Below, piece after piece: positions 44,032 to 54,348 of a DNA stretch of 64,000 nucleotides (position 1 is the stretch's first letter; the number at the start of each line of letters is the position of its first letter). The stretch spans positions 3,100,001 to 3,164,000 of the forward strand of contig NZ_JAXCIL010000001.1 of NCBI RefSeq assembly GCF_034387475.1, written 5' to 3'. The notes beneath the pieces were generated by a model that was not told where the DNA came from, did no database searches, and worked only from the letters and a program-made list of their open reading frames with translations. The stretch is from Pseudomonas sp. Teo4 (GTDB lineage Bacteria > Pseudomonadota > Gammaproteobacteria > Pseudomonadales > Pseudomonadaceae). The position numbers and the translations under genes are program-made.

Positions 44032-44970
44032 TTACGGGCGTACTGGTGTGAGCACTGGCTCGCCGGCGAAGAACGCCTGCAGGTTGCGCAGCACCAGAGT
44101 CACGGTGTCCCGCGCGGCTTCCGGCGACTGGCCGGCCACATGGGGGGTGAGCACCGTGTTGCCGAGCGCCTTGAGCGCATCGGGCACTGCCGGTTCATCG
44201 TCGAACACGTCCAGTGCGGCACCGGCGATCTGCTTGCGCTCGAGCGCCGCGACCAAGGCCTGGGTATCCACCACGCTGGCACGGGCGATATTCACCAGGT
44301 AGCCCTCGCCCCCCAACGCTTCGAGCACCTGCGCATCGACCAGGTGCCTGGTATTGGCGCCACCGGGCGTGGCGACCACCAGGATGTCCACGGCGTCGGC
44401 CAGGTGCCGCGGGCTGTCGTACCAGGTGTAGGGCACATCCGCACGTGGGGTGCGGCTGTGGTAGCTGATGTTCATGTCAAAGCCCAGGTTTGCGCGCTTG
44501 GCAATGGCTTGCCCCACCGCGCCAAGGCCGAGGATGCCCAGGCGCTTGCCGCTGACCGACGGGCTGATCACCCGCTTCCATTCGCCCCGACGGGTACTGG
44601 CGTCTGCACGCGGGATATCGCGCAGCAGCGCCAGCATCAAGGCGAGGGTGTGGTCAGCGACAGCGGCGGCATTGGCGCCGGCACCATTGGTGACGGTGAT
44701 CCCACGTGCGGCGGCGGCCGCCAGGTCGACCTGCTCGTAGCCGGCACCGATCACGCAAATGATCTGCAGTTTCTGCAGCGTGTCAATCTCGGCGGCGGTC
44801 AGGCCAAGCGGACCGCGGGTGAGCACTGCGTCAATCTCATGGGCATGGCGGGTGATGGCATCGGCACGCAGTTTTGGTGAAGGGGCGCGGATCAGGCGAT
44901 AGCCGGCCTTTTCGAGCAAGGGCAGGTAATCGTCGACGGTTTCCACCAGTACCAGAACTGTTTTGCTCAT
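44032..44970 (-). CDS. D-isomer-specific 2-hydroxyacid dehydrogenase
   Basis: 312 residues: NAD(P)-binding motif LGILGLGAVGQAIAKR (about 145-160) and the catalytic trio, Arg in NIARASVVD, Glu in FDDEPAVP and His in LTPHVAGQSPEAA. Family members reduce 2-oxo acids such as glyoxylate, hydroxypyruvate or 2-ketogluconate; substrate here not fixed. Read in the same direction as PhzF 51 bp downstream. Confidence 0.92.
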   Translation of the reverse strand: MSKTVLVLVETVDDYLPLLEKAGYRLIRAPSPKLRADAITRHAHEIDAVLTRGPLGLTAAEIDTLQKLQIICVIGAGYEQVDLAAAAARGITVTNGAGANAAAVADHTLALMLALLRDIPRADASTRRGEWKRVISPSVSGKRLGILGLGAVGQAIAKRANLGFDMNISYHSRTPRADVPYTWYDSPRHLADAVDILVVATPGGANTRHLVDAQVLEALGGEGYLVNIARASVVDTQALVAALERKQIAGAALDVFDDEPAVPDALKALGNTVLTPHVAGQSPEAARDTVTLVLRNLQAFFAGEPVLTPVRP

Positions 44971-45066
44971 ACCGCCTCCGGGTCAATTCGAAGGGGCATT
45001 ATGCGGAGTTACCAGGCAGTACAGTCAATCAAAAAAACAGCACTGAACTGTACTGTATCGGTTGCC

Positions 45067-45175
45067 TGTACCGGCCTCATCGCCGGCAAGCCGGCTCCTA
45101 CATGGACCGCGACGTTCTCAAGATCATTGCAGTACCTGTGGGAGCCGGCTTGCCGGCGATGAGGCCGGTACAGGC
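45067..45175. repeat. REP pair (REPIN), class C, inverted copy
   Basis: Inverted pair with the spacer at 45102-45136 being an exact reverse complement of 31338-31372 (35 of 35 bases). Lies in the 235-bp gap between the 2-hydroxyacid dehydrogenase and the lipoprotein genes, which has no gene. Confidence 0.85.
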
Positions 45176-45205
45176 AGCGCAAGGCATGATGCCGGGTGAC
45201 CTATC

Positions 45206-45622
45206 TTATTGGGCGAATGCTCGCCCAAGCCCTCCGGGCACACCACTGCTATCGGTTTCCTGCCACGGGCCATCCGGGCTCAGCGACCAGCTCCAGCCGC
45301 CATCCCAGCGGTAGTAGGTGCGTTGGCGATAGAAGGTATTGGGCTTCTTCTCCAGCACATACACACCCAGTTTCGGGTCCCAATGGCTGGCACCGCCAGG
45401 GGGTGGTGCGAAGCTGGCGGAGGTGCGCGGCATGGGCTTGGGTGTCGCCGCCGGCTTGCTCGGCTGGGTGGATGGCCGGCTACCCGGCAGCGGCTTGACC
45501 GCGGGGCCCTGATGCGGCGGCGGTGCAACCGGCGGCTCGGGCTGCTCGTACGGCTCGTGCACCGTACACGCAGACAAACCCAGGGCGAGGGTAATCAGGG
45601 TCAGGCGGACGGTGCTGTGCAT
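45206..45622 (-). CDS. Proline-rich putative lipoprotein
   Basis: 138 residues with a lipoprotein signal ending in the lipobox LSAC (Cys at 19), a Pro-rich low-complexity stretch (about 25-75), and a compact C-terminal part with GGASHWDPKLGVYVLEKKPNTFYRQ and YRWDGGWSWS. It resembles uncharacterised Pseudomonas lipoproteins. Begins 13 bases after the ccmI stop, so it is likely the last gene of the ccm transcript. Confidence 0.8.
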   Translation of the reverse strand: MHSTVRLTLITLALGLSACTVHEPYEQPEPPVAPPPHQGPAVKPLPGSRPSTQPSKPAATPKPMPRTSASFAPPPGGASHWDPKLGVYVLEKKPNTFYRQRTYYRWDGGWSWSLSPDGPWQETDSSGVPGGLGRAFAQ

Positions 45623-45634
45623 GGCGTTGTTCTC

Positions 45635-46816
45635 TTACAAATCGGGGCTGTCGATGATCAGGTGCTGGGTGGCCTGGGTGCCTTTGGCCAGGGGTGCGCC
45701 CTGGCCGATCCACTCGCCGCGGGTCGGTTGACCGGCGCGTGAAACACGGGCAACCAGTTTGACTTCAGCGAAGTCCGACAGTTTCATCTGCGGCATCATC
45801 GCATCGGCGTCGGACAGCTCCACCTCGATCGGCAGCTGGGCAACCGTCACCCGCTTGGCCGCCAGCGGCATCGGCGGGCCATTGAGGGCACGGGCAAAGA
45901 TGAACACCGTGTCATCGGGCTTGACCTTGTCCTTGAGCGCGGCAGCCAGTTCCACTCGCACTTTCAGCCGCGCAGCCACCGGCGCGGCCGGCTTGCCACC
46001 GAGCCGCTCGGCGGCGCGGTCGATGCCGCCCTGCAAGGCCGCGCGTGAGGCATCGCCCTCCGGCAGCAGAGCCAGCAGGCGCTGCCAGTAGTCGATAGCT
46101 TCCTGGTACCGCTCGCCCTCGAATGCGGCAATGCCACGCAGGCCCAGGCTGGTCACTTCTTTCGGGTCAGCTTGCAGTGCCTCGTCGGTGAGCGCCTGCA
46201 GTTGTGGGCTCCACTTCTTGTCGGCGGCAAAGTACAGCGCCTGAGCCCACTGCCCAAGCAGCTCGGGCTGGCGCCCGGCCAGGGCCACGGCACGTTCGAA
46301 GGTGCGCGCCGCATCGGCCGGGCGCTGCTCGGCCATGTAGGCGCGGCCCAGGAAGTACAGGCCTTCGGCAGAGTCTGGCTGTGCCTGGACGGCACGTTCC
46401 AGGCGCGTGGTCATTTCTTCCATGGTCTTGGGCGCCTCGGCGAACTCCTGGGTCAGCTCGACCTTGTCCGCTGCGCCGAAGTGCAGGTACAACCCCAAGG
46501 CCATCACCGGCACCAGCACCGCTGCCAGTAACGGCAGGGCCTTGCCCAGATGGCCTTGACGCGGCGCCTCGCCCCCTTCGGTGTCGGCCAGCAGCTCACG
46601 GGCCGCTTCGTCACGCCCAGTTGCAAATTGCGCCTCATCGAGCACGCCGGCCGCCTGCTGGGCGGCCAGTTCGGCGACCCGCTCCTGGTACAGAGCCACG
46701 TTCAATGCGGTACGGTCTTCTTCCTGCTGACGACGGCGGCCACGCAGGATCGGAATCAGCAAAAAGCCGAGGGCGGCGAGCAGCAGCAGGCCCGCACTAA
46801 GCCAGAATTCAGTCAT
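45635..46816 (-). CDS. ccmI: Cytochrome c maturation protein CcmI
   Basis: 393 residues. Two N-terminal membrane helices ([23 protein letters not shown] and [21 protein letters not shown]) flank a cytosolic loop with the leucine-zipper-like [18 protein letters not shown]; a large periplasmic TPR domain follows, with [21 protein letters not shown]. CcmI holds apocytochrome c for haem ligation with CcmF/CcmH. ATG at 46816 overlaps the ccmH stop by eight bases. Last ccm gene of the operon. Confidence 0.94.
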   Translation of the reverse strand: MTEFWLSAGLLLLAALGFLLIPILRGRRRQQEEDRTALNVALYQERVAELAAQQAAGVLDEAQFATGRDEAARELLADTEGGEAPRQGHLGKALPLLAAVLVPVMALGLYLHFGAADKVELTQEFAEAPKTMEEMTTRLERAVQAQPDSAEGLYFLGRAYMAEQRPADAARTFERAVALAGRQPELLGQWAQALYFAADKKWSPQLQALTDEALQADPKEVTSLGLRGIAAFEGERYQEAIDYWQRLLALLPEGDASRAALQGGIDRAAERLGGKPAAPVAARLKVRVELAAALKDKVKPDDTVFIFARALNGPPMPLAAKRVTVAQLPIEVELSDADAMMPQMKLSDFAEVKLVARVSRAGQPTRGEWIGQGAPLAKGTQATQHLIIDSPDL

Positions 46817-47285
46817 GGGTCTGTTCTTTTTCCAGCAGTTTGGCGAGACGCTCGCGTTCTTCGACGGACAGTGCCTTGGTGCCAGCGGCGGCAGGACCAC
46901 GGCGCCGACGGACGATCACCGCCAGTACCACGAAGCCACCGGCCAGCAGAATCCCAGGGCCGAACCACAGCAGCCAGGTGCGCCCGCTGAGCGCCGGCTT
47001 GTAGCGTACGAAATCACCATAGCGGTCGACCATGAAGTCGATGATCTGCTGGTTGCTCTTGCCTTCACCTAGCATGCGGAAGATCTCGCGGCGCAGGTCG
47101 GCGGCAATCGGCGCATTGGAATCGGCGATGTCCTGGTTCTGGCATTTGGGGCAGCGCAGTTCCTTGGTCAACTGCTGGTAACGCTCACGCTCTGCCTCAT
47201 CGCGGAACTGGTAGGTGTCGATGGCCGCCTTGGCCACGCCGGCCAGGCTCATGCCCAGCACGGCCGCTGCCAACCAGCGCCTCAT
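46809..47285 (-). CDS. ccmH: Cytochrome c maturation thiol protein CcmH
   Basis: 158 residues with a signal peptide, the periplasmic thiol motif RCPKCQNQ (Cys45, Cys48) that keeps the apocytochrome haem-binding cysteines reduced, and a C-terminal membrane helix ([22 protein letters not shown]). Starts within the ccmG stop region (4-bp overlap). Confidence 0.95.
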   Translation of the reverse strand: MRRWLAAAVLGMSLAGVAKAAIDTYQFRDEAERERYQQLTKELRCPKCQNQDIADSNAPIAADLRREIFRMLGEGKSNQQIIDFMVDRYGDFVRYKPALSGRTWLLWFGPGILLAGGFVVLAVIVRRRRGPAAAGTKALSVEERERLAKLLEKEQTHD

Positions 47286-47818
47286 GGCTTGGCCTCATCG
47301 ACCAACCCTTGGTACAGCGGCGCCAGCTGTTCACGCCAGACCGTCGCGTCGACGACACCGACGTGCTTGTAGCGGATGACGCCTTTGGCATCGATCAGGA
47401 AGGTCTCCGGCGCGCCGTACACCCCCAGGTCCAGGCCCAGTGAGCCTTGCTCGTCACGGATATCCAGCTGGTACGGGTTATGGAACTCCGCCAGCCACTT
47501 CATTGCGGCAGCGTTGTCATCCTTGTAGTTCACCCCGTAAATCACCACGCCCTGCTGGGCCAGCTGGTTCAGGTACGGGTGTTCGACCTTGCACGACGGG
47601 CACCAGGTCGCCCATACGTTGACCAACGCCGGGCGGCCAACCAGGTCGGCCTGGGTAAGGTTGCGATCGCCCTGCACCGAGGCCAGGGAAAACGCCGGGA
47701 ACGGCTTGCCGATCATTGCCGAGGGCAGCTCGTCGGGCTTGAGGAACAGTCCCTTGTAGAGAAACACCGCCACCAGCAGGAACACCGCCAGTGGCACAAC
47801 CATGATCCAACGCTTCAT
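47282..47818 (-). CDS. ccmG: Thioredoxin-like thiol-disulfide protein CcmG/DsbE
   Basis: 178 residues: N-terminal membrane anchor, then a periplasmic thioredoxin fold with the active site WCPSC (Cys73, Cys76) preceded by LVNVWATW and followed by the YGVNYKD region and cis-Pro-type YGAPETFL. Reduces CcmH and apocytochrome c. Overlaps ccmF and ccmH by four bases each. Confidence 0.95.
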   Translation of the reverse strand: MKRWIMVVPLAVFLLVAVFLYKGLFLKPDELPSAMIGKPFPAFSLASVQGDRNLTQADLVGRPALVNVWATWCPSCKVEHPYLNQLAQQGVVIYGVNYKDDNAAAMKWLAEFHNPYQLDIRDEQGSLGLDLGVYGAPETFLIDAKGVIRYKHVGVVDATVWREQLAPLYQGLVDEAKP

Positions 47819-49803
47819 GCAGCTGCTCCAGACACGCCCAGGACATCACGCACCCGGGTCTTGACCTTGACGCGGTAGCGTCGGTCGAGGGCCGCCAGCA
47901 ATCCACCCAGGCCGGTCAGCAGACCGCCCAGCCAGATCCAGCGGACATAAGGCTTGATGTGCACGCGCACGGCCCAGGCACCGTTCTCCAGCGGCTCGCC
48001 CAGGGCAACGTAGAGGTCACGGGTGAAGCCGGCATCGATACCGGCCTCGGTCATCATCGACTGCTGCACGGTGTACAGGCGTTTTTCCGGGTGCAGCGTG
48101 GTGATTTCGCGACCCTCGCGGGAGACCACCACCGTGCCTTTGTCAGAGATGAAGTTAGGGCCTTCGAAGTGCTTGGCGCCCTGGAACAGGAAGTGATAAC
48201 CGCCCAGCTCGACACTCTCACCCGGCGCCATGCGCAGGTCACGCTCGGCGCTGTTGTTGCTCGACAGCACCACGCCCAGGGCGCACACCGCCAGGCCCAA
48301 GTGCGCCAGCTGCATGCCCCAGTAGCTGCGGCTCAGGCCGCGCGTGCCCTTGGCCAGGCCTTTGTGACGGGTCTTGTCGAAGATATCGCGCAGCCCGCCC
48401 AACACCACCCAGGCGGCCAGGGCGAAGGCGCTCAAGGTCGGCCAGTCGAAGTCGTCGACGATAAAGCCTGCAACCGGAGCCAGCACCGCGCTGCCGATCA
48501 GCACCGGGGTCATCATGCTGGCCAGCCATTTGCCGGGGGTGTCCTTCCAGCGCACCACCACGCCAACGGCGAGCACCACCATCAGCAAGGCCATCAGCGG
48601 CAAGAACAAGGCGTCGAAGTACGGTGGGCCGACCGAAAGCTTGGCGCCGGTCAGGGCGTCCAGTACCAGGGGGTACAAGGTACCCAGCAGAATCATCGAG
48701 GCCGCCACTACCAGGATCAGGTTGTTGGCCAGCAGCAATGTCTCGCGCGACCACAGGGCAAAGCCGACCTGGCTTTTCACCACGGGCGCACGCAGGGCGA
48801 ACAGGGTCAGCGAACCGCCGACCACGAACAGCAGGAAAATCAGGATGAACACGCCTCGGGCCGGGTCGGAGGCGAAAGCATGCACCGACGTCAGCACCCC
48901 GGAACGGACCAGGAAGGTCCCCAGCAGGCTCAGCGAAAACGCGGCGATGGCCAGCAGTACCGTCCAGCTCTTGAATACACCGCGCTTTTCCGTCACCGCC
49001 AGCGAATGGATCAGCGCCGTGCCCACCAGCCAAGGCATGAACGAAGCGTTCTCCACCGGGTCCCAGAACCACCAGCCGCCCCAACCCAACTCGTAGTACG
49101 CCCACCACGAACCCAGGGTGATGCCGACGCCGAGAAACGCCCAGGCAACGATGGTCCACGGCCGCGACCAGCGTGCCCAGGCAGCATCGAGACGCCCACC
49201 CAGCAAGGCGGCAATGGCGAAGGCGAAGGCCACCGAAAAGCCCACGTAGCCCATGTACAGCATCGGCGGGTGCACGATCAGGCCGAAGTCCTGCAGCAGC
49301 GGGTTGAGGTCGCGACCATCGGTCGGCACCTGCGGCAGCAGGCGCTGGAACGGGTTGGAGGTGATGATCAGGAACGACAGGAAGCCGACGCTGATCATGC
49401 CCATTACCGCCAGCACACGGGCCAGCATCACCTGCGGCAACTGGCGCGAGAACACCGAAACGGCGAAGGTCCAGCCACCGAGAATCAGGGCCCAGAGCAA
49501 CAACGAGCCTTCGTGGGCACCCCATACCGCGCTGAACTTGTAGTACCAGGGCAAGGCGCTGTTGGAGTTGCTGGCCACATAGGCGACCGAGAAATTATCG
49601 GTCAGGAAGGCGTGGGTGAGGCAGGCGAAGGCGAACGCCAGGAAGGCGAACTGCCCCCAGGCAGCCGGACGCGCCAGGCTCATCCACAGGCTGTCACCAC
49701 GCCAGGCACCCAGCAGCGGCACACTGGCTTGCACGGCGGCAAAGCAGATCGCCAGGATCATCGACAATTGGCCCAGCTCGGGGATCACCAACGCCGCGTT
49801 CAT
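47815..49803 (-). CDS. ccmF: Haem lyase CcmF
   Basis: 662-residue membrane protein with about 14-15 helices; central part of the haem ligation complex. The WWD haem-handling domain [18 protein letters not shown] is present, with conserved His residues around it, and the C-terminal periplasmic domain ends at the last helix. ATG overlaps the ccmE stop by four bases. Confidence 0.97.
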   Translation of the reverse strand: MNAALVIPELGQLSMILAICFAAVQASVPLLGAWRGDSLWMSLARPAAWGQFAFLAFAFACLTHAFLTDNFSVAYVASNSNSALPWYYKFSAVWGAHEGSLLLWALILGGWTFAVSVFSRQLPQVMLARVLAVMGMISVGFLSFLIITSNPFQRLLPQVPTDGRDLNPLLQDFGLIVHPPMLYMGYVGFSVAFAFAIAALLGGRLDAAWARWSRPWTIVAWAFLGVGITLGSWWAYYELGWGGWWFWDPVENASFMPWLVGTALIHSLAVTEKRGVFKSWTVLLAIAAFSLSLLGTFLVRSGVLTSVHAFASDPARGVFILIFLLFVVGGSLTLFALRAPVVKSQVGFALWSRETLLLANNLILVVAASMILLGTLYPLVLDALTGAKLSVGPPYFDALFLPLMALLMVVLAVGVVVRWKDTPGKWLASMMTPVLIGSAVLAPVAGFIVDDFDWPTLSAFALAAWVVLGGLRDIFDKTRHKGLAKGTRGLSRSYWGMQLAHLGLAVCALGVVLSSNNSAERDLRMAPGESVELGGYHFLFQGAKHFEGPNFISDKGTVVVSREGREITTLHPEKRLYTVQQSMMTEAGIDAGFTRDLYVALGEPLENGAWAVRVHIKPYVRWIWLGGLLTGLGGLLAALDRRYRVKVKTRVRDVLGVSGAAA

Positions 49804-50255
49804 GGCTTGGTCTCCGCGCCCGTCGCGGCCTGGCCGCTTTCTTTCAGGGCCTTGGTGACCTCAGGCGGCATGTATTTTTCATCGTGCTTGGCCAGTACCT
49901 CGTCGGCCACCACCACACCTTCGGCATTGAGCTTGCCCAGGGCAACGATGCCCTGCCCTTCACGGAACAAGTCAGGCAGGATGCCACGGTAGGTGATCGG
50001 CACCGACTTGTTGAAGTCGGTGACCACGAAGCGCACGTCCAGCGAGTCGGACGAGCGCTGCACAGAGCCTTTTTCGACCATGCCGCCAGCACGGATACGG
50101 GTGTCCAGCGGTGCCTCGCCATTGGCGATCTGGGTCGGGGTATAGAACAGGTTGATGTTCTGTTGCAGGGCGCTCAAGGCAAAGCCGACGGCAACGCCGA
50201 CACCGACCAGCAGGCCGAGGATGAGCAACAGGCGTTTCTTGCGCTGCGGATTCAC
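49800..50255 (-). CDS. ccmE: Haem chaperone CcmE
   Basis: 151 residues: N-terminal membrane anchor ([20 protein letters not shown]) and a periplasmic OB-fold that binds haem covalently through His124 in [13 protein letters not shown], matching the family HxxxY motif. Also has the VVADEVLAK block. Overlaps ccmD and ccmF by four bases each. Confidence 0.96.
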   Translation of the reverse strand: MNPQRKKRLLLILGLLVGVGVAVGFALSALQQNINLFYTPTQIANGEAPLDTRIRAGGMVEKGSVQRSSDSLDVRFVVTDFNKSVPITYRGILPDLFREGQGIVALGKLNAEGVVVADEVLAKHDEKYMPPEVTKALKESGQAATGAETKP

Positions 50256-50428
50256 TGGTTGTTCTCCCGGCGCAGACGGCGCGCCTCTTCTTGCAGGTAG
50301 CGACGACGGGCCAGCAGCGGCGCGGCGACATTAACCGCCAACACCGCCAAGCAGATGCCGTAGGCCGACCAGACGTACAGGGCATGGTGGCCCATGGCGA
50401 GGAAATCGCCGAATGAAGAAAAGCTCAT
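50252..50428 (-). CDS. ccmD: Small membrane protein CcmD
   Basis: 58 residues, one membrane helix ([23 protein letters not shown]) and a basic, Arg-rich C-terminus. Needed to release holo-CcmE from the CcmABC complex. The ATG at 50428 shares a base with the ccmC stop (TGATG), placing it in the usual position between ccmC and ccmE. Confidence 0.93.
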   Translation of the reverse strand: MSFSSFGDFLAMGHHALYVWSAYGICLAVLAVNVAAPLLARRRYLQEEARRLRRENNQ

Positions 50429-51192
50429 CACGCGGCCCTCCGACCCAGGCTGCTCAACACTTCCTCCCGAACCCAACTGGCCCGTGCCTCGCGTTTGAGC
50501 ACCTCAAGGCGCATGCGCAGCAGCAGCACGGCACCGAAGAAGCAGTAGAAACCCAGCGCCGTGAGCAGCAGCGGCAACCACATTTCGGCAGGCATGGCCG
50601 GCTTTTCGGTGAGGGTGAAGGTGGCGCCCTGGTGCAGGGTGTTCCACCACTCCACCGAGTACTTGATGATAGGAATGTTCACCACCCCGACGATGGCCAG
50701 CACCGCGCAGGCCTTGGCCGCGCTGTCACGGTTGCTGATCGCCTGGCCCAGGGCGATGATGCCGAAATACAGGAACAGCAGGATGAGCATCGACGTGAGG
50801 CGCGCATCCCAGACCCACCAGCTGCCCCAGGTCGGCTTGCCCCAGATCGCACCGGTGACCAACGCCACGGCGGTCATCCAGGCGCCGATGGGGGCCGCGC
50901 ATTGCAGCGCGACATCGGCCAGTTTCATCTTCCACACCAGCCCCACCACCCCGGCCACCGCCAACAGCACGTAGCAGGACTGGGCCAGCATGGCCGCCGG
51001 CACATGGATATAGATGATGCGGAAACTGTTGCCTTGCTGGTAATCCTGCGGGGCGAAGGCCAGCCCCCAGATCACACCGGTCACCAGCAGAACGATGGCG
51101 GAGACGGTCAGCCACGGCAGCATTCGGCCGCTGATGGCATAGAACCATTTGGGAGAGCCCAGCTTGTGGAACCACGTCCAGCTTATTTTCAT
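50428..51192 (-). CDS. ccmC: Haem exporter subunit CcmC
   Basis: 254 residues with six membrane helices and the WWD motif [13 protein letters not shown], plus the flanking His residues ([10 protein letters not shown]). Loads haem onto CcmE. ATG at 51192 begins [12 protein letters not shown]; upstream extension lacks family similarity. A 46-bp gap follows ccmB, which has its own weak spacing. Confidence 0.95.
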   Translation of the reverse strand: MKISWTWFHKLGSPKWFYAISGRMLPWLTVSAIVLLVTGVIWGLAFAPQDYQQGNSFRIIYIHVPAAMLAQSCYVLLAVAGVVGLVWKMKLADVALQCAAPIGAWMTAVALVTGAIWGKPTWGSWWVWDARLTSMLILLFLYFGIIALGQAISNRDSAAKACAVLAIVGVVNIPIIKYSVEWWNTLHQGATFTLTEKPAMPAEMWLPLLLTALGFYCFFGAVLLLRMRLEVLKREARASWVREEVLSSLGRRAA

Positions 51193-51238
51193 CAGGGTAC
51201 ATCCAGGGTGTTTGCCGGGCTTGGAAGCCCGGGACTCG

Positions 51239-51907
51239 TTATTCGCCAACGCTGATCTTCAGGCCGGCGGCGATCGCAAAGGGTGCCAATGTCACAGCCA
51301 GGGCAGTCAGGCTGGCAAGCCAGAGCAGATGGCCGGTTGCCGGCATATTCTGCAACGCCGCTTGCAACGCACCACTGCCCAGGATCAATACAGGGATATA
51401 CAACGGAAGAATCAGCAACGCCAGCAGCAAACCACCGCGCTTGAGGCCGACCGTCAGCGCAGCCCCCACGGCGCCCAGCAAGCTCAACACTGGCGTGCCC
51501 AGCAACAGTGAACCCAGCAGCACCGGCAGGCAGTGGCTCGGCAAGCCCAGCATCAGCGCCAACAGTGGCGCCAACAATACCAGCGCCAGCCCGGAAAATA
51601 TCCAGTGCGCCAGCACCTTGGCCAGTACCAGCAAGGCCAGCGGGTGCGGTGACAACACCCACTGCTCAAGCGAGCCATCCTCGAAATCGCTGCGAAACAG
51701 GCCATCCAGCGACAACAACACGGCCAGCAAAGCCGCCACCCAGACCAGCCCAGGCGACAAGGTTTGCAACAATTGGGTTTCGGGGCCGACCGCCAACGGG
51801 AACAGCGCCACGACGATGGCGAAGAACACCAGCGGGTTGGCCAGCTCGGCCGGACGGCGGAACAACAGACGCGCTTCACGGCGCAACAACAGGATGAATA
51901 CGCTCAT
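51239..51907 (-). CDS. ccmB: ABC permease CcmB
   Basis: 222 residues with six membrane helices, membrane partner of CcmA; starts [26 protein letters not shown], the family start. ATG at 51907 overlaps the ccmA stop (ATGA); a Met three codons further upstream is less likely. Confidence 0.95.
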   Translation of the reverse strand: MSVFILLLRREARLLFRRPAELANPLVFFAIVVALFPLAVGPETQLLQTLSPGLVWVAALLAVLLSLDGLFRSDFEDGSLEQWVLSPHPLALLVLAKVLAHWIFSGLALVLLAPLLALMLGLPSHCLPVLLGSLLLGTPVLSLLGAVGAALTVGLKRGGLLLALLILPLYIPVLILGSGALQAALQNMPATGHLLWLASLTALAVTLAPFAIAAGLKISVGE

Positions 51908-52536
51908 GCCGCCCATTGCCCCAGGTTCAGTTCACGGTAGCCAGAGGGCTTGCGTTCGAGTGTGTGGTGAGTGGTCAGCACCACCGTGCCACCCTGCTCG
52001 CAGTGCGCCGCCAAGTGCGCTTCCAGTTGCGCCACGCCCTGCTTGTCGAGGGCGGTGAAGGGTTCGTCGAGAATCCACAACGGCGGGCTGTCGAGGTACA
52101 GGCGAGCCAGGGCCACACGACGCTGTTGCCCTGCGGAAAGGGTATGACAGGGCACATCTTCGAAACCGCGCAGGCCGACCGCCTCCAGCGCCTTCCAGAT
52201 CGCTTCTTCGGTGGCCGGTTGGTGCAGGGCGCATAACCAGGTGAGGTTTTCCTCGGCCGTCAGCAGGTCCTTGATGCCAGCGGCATGGCCGATCCATAGC
52301 AGAATGCTGGCCAAGGCATGGCGCTGCTCGGCCAATGGCTGGCCGCCCAGCAGGATCTGCCCGGCAGTCGGCTGCATCAGCCCGGCCAGCAGCCGCAGCA
52401 GGCTGGTCTTGCCGCTGCCGTTGGGGCCGCTGATCTGCAGCATGTCGCCAGGACGCAGTTCGAAATGCAGATGCTCGAACAGCAGGCGCCAGTCGCGCTC
52501 GCAGGCCAGGCCCACGGCTTGGAGGTGAAGGGTCAC
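51904..52536 (-). CDS. ccmA: ABC ATPase CcmA
   Basis: 210 residues with Walker A GPNGSGKT (37-44), the ABC signature LSAGQQRR, Walker B LWILDEP and the H-loop TTHH. Powers release of holo-CcmE from CcmC. GTG start with AAGG seven bases upstream. First gene of the ccmABCDEFGHI operon, needed for the c-type haem of PuuD and respiratory cytochromes. Confidence 0.95.
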   Translation of the reverse strand: MTLHLQAVGLACERDWRLLFEHLHFELRPGDMLQISGPNGSGKTSLLRLLAGLMQPTAGQILLGGQPLAEQRHALASILLWIGHAAGIKDLLTAEENLTWLCALHQPATEEAIWKALEAVGLRGFEDVPCHTLSAGQQRRVALARLYLDSPPLWILDEPFTALDKQGVAQLEAHLAAHCEQGGTVVLTTHHTLERKPSGYRELNLGQWAA

Positions 52537-52580
52537 GGGTTCGCCTTATCCAGTGTCGGGCTCATGATCTACGTTGCCTG

Positions 52581-52650
52581 TTTCACGGGTAAACCCGCCC
52601 CCACAAGAGCCTGTGCTGAACCCTGTGGGAGCGGGTTTACCCGCGAAGAA
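52581..52650. repeat. REP pair, class B
   Basis: Inverted ACGGGTAAACCCGCC / GGAGCGGGTTTACCCGCGAA pair, 15 bp apart, in the 249-bp divergent region between ccmA and the fliK-like gene. Confidence 0.75.
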
Positions 52651-52773
52651 GACGCCAATGATCCTGAACCCTGAGTCTCAAGTCGCCCCGCTCGCTGCCG
52701 TTATACTGGCAGTGGCGGACGAACGGCATTATTACATGCGACGCTCGCCTGCCAAGAGGGCGGGTTCGACAGG

Positions 52774-52783
52774 TTGTATACAA
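52774..52783. promoter_or_regulatory. TTGTATACAA palindrome at the fliK-like gene start
   Basis: Exact match to the GclR-type operator, ending two bases before the ATG of the fliK-like gene. It sits far from the purine genes and takes the place of a ribosome site, so its meaning is uncertain. Confidence 0.35.
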
Positions 52784-52785
52784 TC

Positions 52786-54348
52786 ATGACTGAAATCAAT
52801 AGTCTCGGCACACAAACCGCGGTCAGCCCTCAGGCGATCAAGGCGGCGATGACCAGCGAGCTGTTGCGCCTGACCGAAGCCCAGCCCGGGCTGCTCAAGC
52901 CAGGCGAGACCGCGCAGGCCGAGGTGTTATCGCTACGCCAGGTGGGCCAGGACATCCAGCTGTTGCTGCGGGTCGTGCAAGCCAACGGCAACCAGACACA
53001 GCTTCAGGCCAGTGCCAGCCAGCCATGGCCGCAGGGCAGCCAGATCACCGTCAGCCAGCCCGAGAGCAACCGCCTGGCAGTCATGGTCCAGCAGAGCACT
53101 GCCAGCAACGTCGCCACCCTCACACAACTCGACACCAGTAAAGTACCGGTGGGCACTGTGTTGCAGGGCAAAGTTCTGACCAACCAGCCCCTGCCTCCAA
53201 CCCCCGGCCTGCCCCCCAGCTTCCGGTCTCTGGTCAGCCTGCTCAACAGCGCTCAAGCCGGCGCCACGCTGACCATCGACAGCCCGCGACCGCTGCCGGT
53301 GGGCAGCCTGCTCACGGCACGGGTGGAAGGTGATCAGTCACTGCGCTTCGTCCCCCTGAGCGGCCGTCAGGATCAACTGAACATCGCCCAACTGCTGCTG
53401 ACCCAGCAAAACCGCCAGGCCTCGCTCCCGAGCCTGCTCAGCACCTTGCAACAAATCAGCCGCGACCCGAACAGCAACAGTGAATTGCGCGCCACCGCCG
53501 AGCGCGTGCTGTCGAGCTTGCCCGATGCCCGTCAGCTTGGCGATGCCAAGACACTGGCCCAGGCCCTGAACAACAGTGGTGGTTTTCTCGAAGCGAAGCT
53601 GCTCGGCGGCGCGCCCGGTAGCGTCGCCACCGACCTGAAGGCGCAACTGGTCCGTCTGGTCGCCCAAGCCTCGACGAACGCGCCCACTGCCGCTGCGTTC
53701 GTACCCTCGGCAGCGACCCTGGCCCAGGCATTGCCAGTGTTCGCCCGCAGCGCACTGGGCATGCTCGATCGCGTCAGCCCTCGGCAGCAACCCGGGGCGT
53801 TTCCGCTGCCTTCGCGGCTGTTGCAGGCCATGGAGAGCGAGGGCGACCTGCAACAACTGCTACGCCTTGCAGCGGCCGCTGTTTCGCGCTTGCAAAGCCA
53901 CGCGCTGAGTAGCCTGCAACAGACCGGCGCCACTGAAACCGGCAACCTTCAGACCACCTGGCAGACCGAAATCCCCGTGCGCCACGGCCAGGAGTTCGTC
54001 CCCCTGCAGGTCAAGCTGCAGCGCGAAGAGACGCCCGAGCAGCACGCCGACCGGCAACGTCACGCGGCAGAACCGCTGGAGGCGCTGTGGCGCATAGAAC
54101 TGGCGTTCGACCTCGCCCCGCTGGGGCCCTTGCAGGTTCAGGCGCAGCTGAGCCAAGGCCGATTGTCTGGGCAGCTGTGGGCCGAGCGCGAGCAGACGGC
54201 GCAACTGATCGAGCGCCAGCTGGGTGATCTGCGCGAGCGCTTGCTGGCCCGTGGCCTGGATGTCGGCGACCTGGAGTGCCACCCTGGCATACCGCCGCAA
54301 GGCCCAAGAACGCGACTGGAACAACGCTGGGTGGACGAAACCGCATGA
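52786..54348 (+). CDS. FliK-like hook-length control protein
   Basis: 520 residues, Gln/Leu/Ser-rich, with a C-terminal Flg_hook-like domain (about 395-510: EIPVRHGQEFVPLQVKLQ, then LAPLGPLQVQAQLSQGRLSGQLWAER). Such proteins set hook or needle length and switch export specificity. The ATG at 52786 is used; a TTG 12 bases upstream lies inside the TTGTATACAA palindrome. Co-transcribed with the flhB-like gene through a 4-base overlap. It is a second, divergent hook-length-type gene rather than the main fliK. Confidence 0.82.
   Translation: MTEINSLGTQTAVSPQAIKAAMTSELLRLTEAQPGLLKPGETAQAEVLSLRQVGQDIQLLLRVVQANGNQTQLQASASQPWPQGSQITVSQPESNRLAVMVQQSTASNVATLTQLDTSKVPVGTVLQGKVLTNQPLPPTPGLPPSFRSLVSLLNSAQAGATLTIDSPRPLPVGSLLTARVEGDQSLRFVPLSGRQDQLNIAQLLLTQQNRQASLPSLLSTLQQISRDPNSNSELRATAERVLSSLPDARQLGDAKTLAQALNNSGGFLEAKLLGGAPGSVATDLKAQLVRLVAQASTNAPTAAAFVPSAATLAQALPVFARSALGMLDRVSPRQQPGAFPLPSRLLQAMESEGDLQQLLRLAAAAVSRLQSHALSSLQQTGATETGNLQTTWQTEIPVRHGQEFVPLQVKLQREETPEQHADRQRHAAEPLEALWRIELAFDLAPLGPLQVQAQLSQGRLSGQLWAEREQTAQLIERQLGDLRERLLARGLDVGDLECHPGIPPQGPRTRLEQRWVDETA

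Noticed and set aside
47959..49992. 677-residue frame opposite ccmF
   Set aside because: Shadow; His/Gln/Arg-rich random-looking protein, while ccmF has the WWD domain and overlaps its neighbours as expected.
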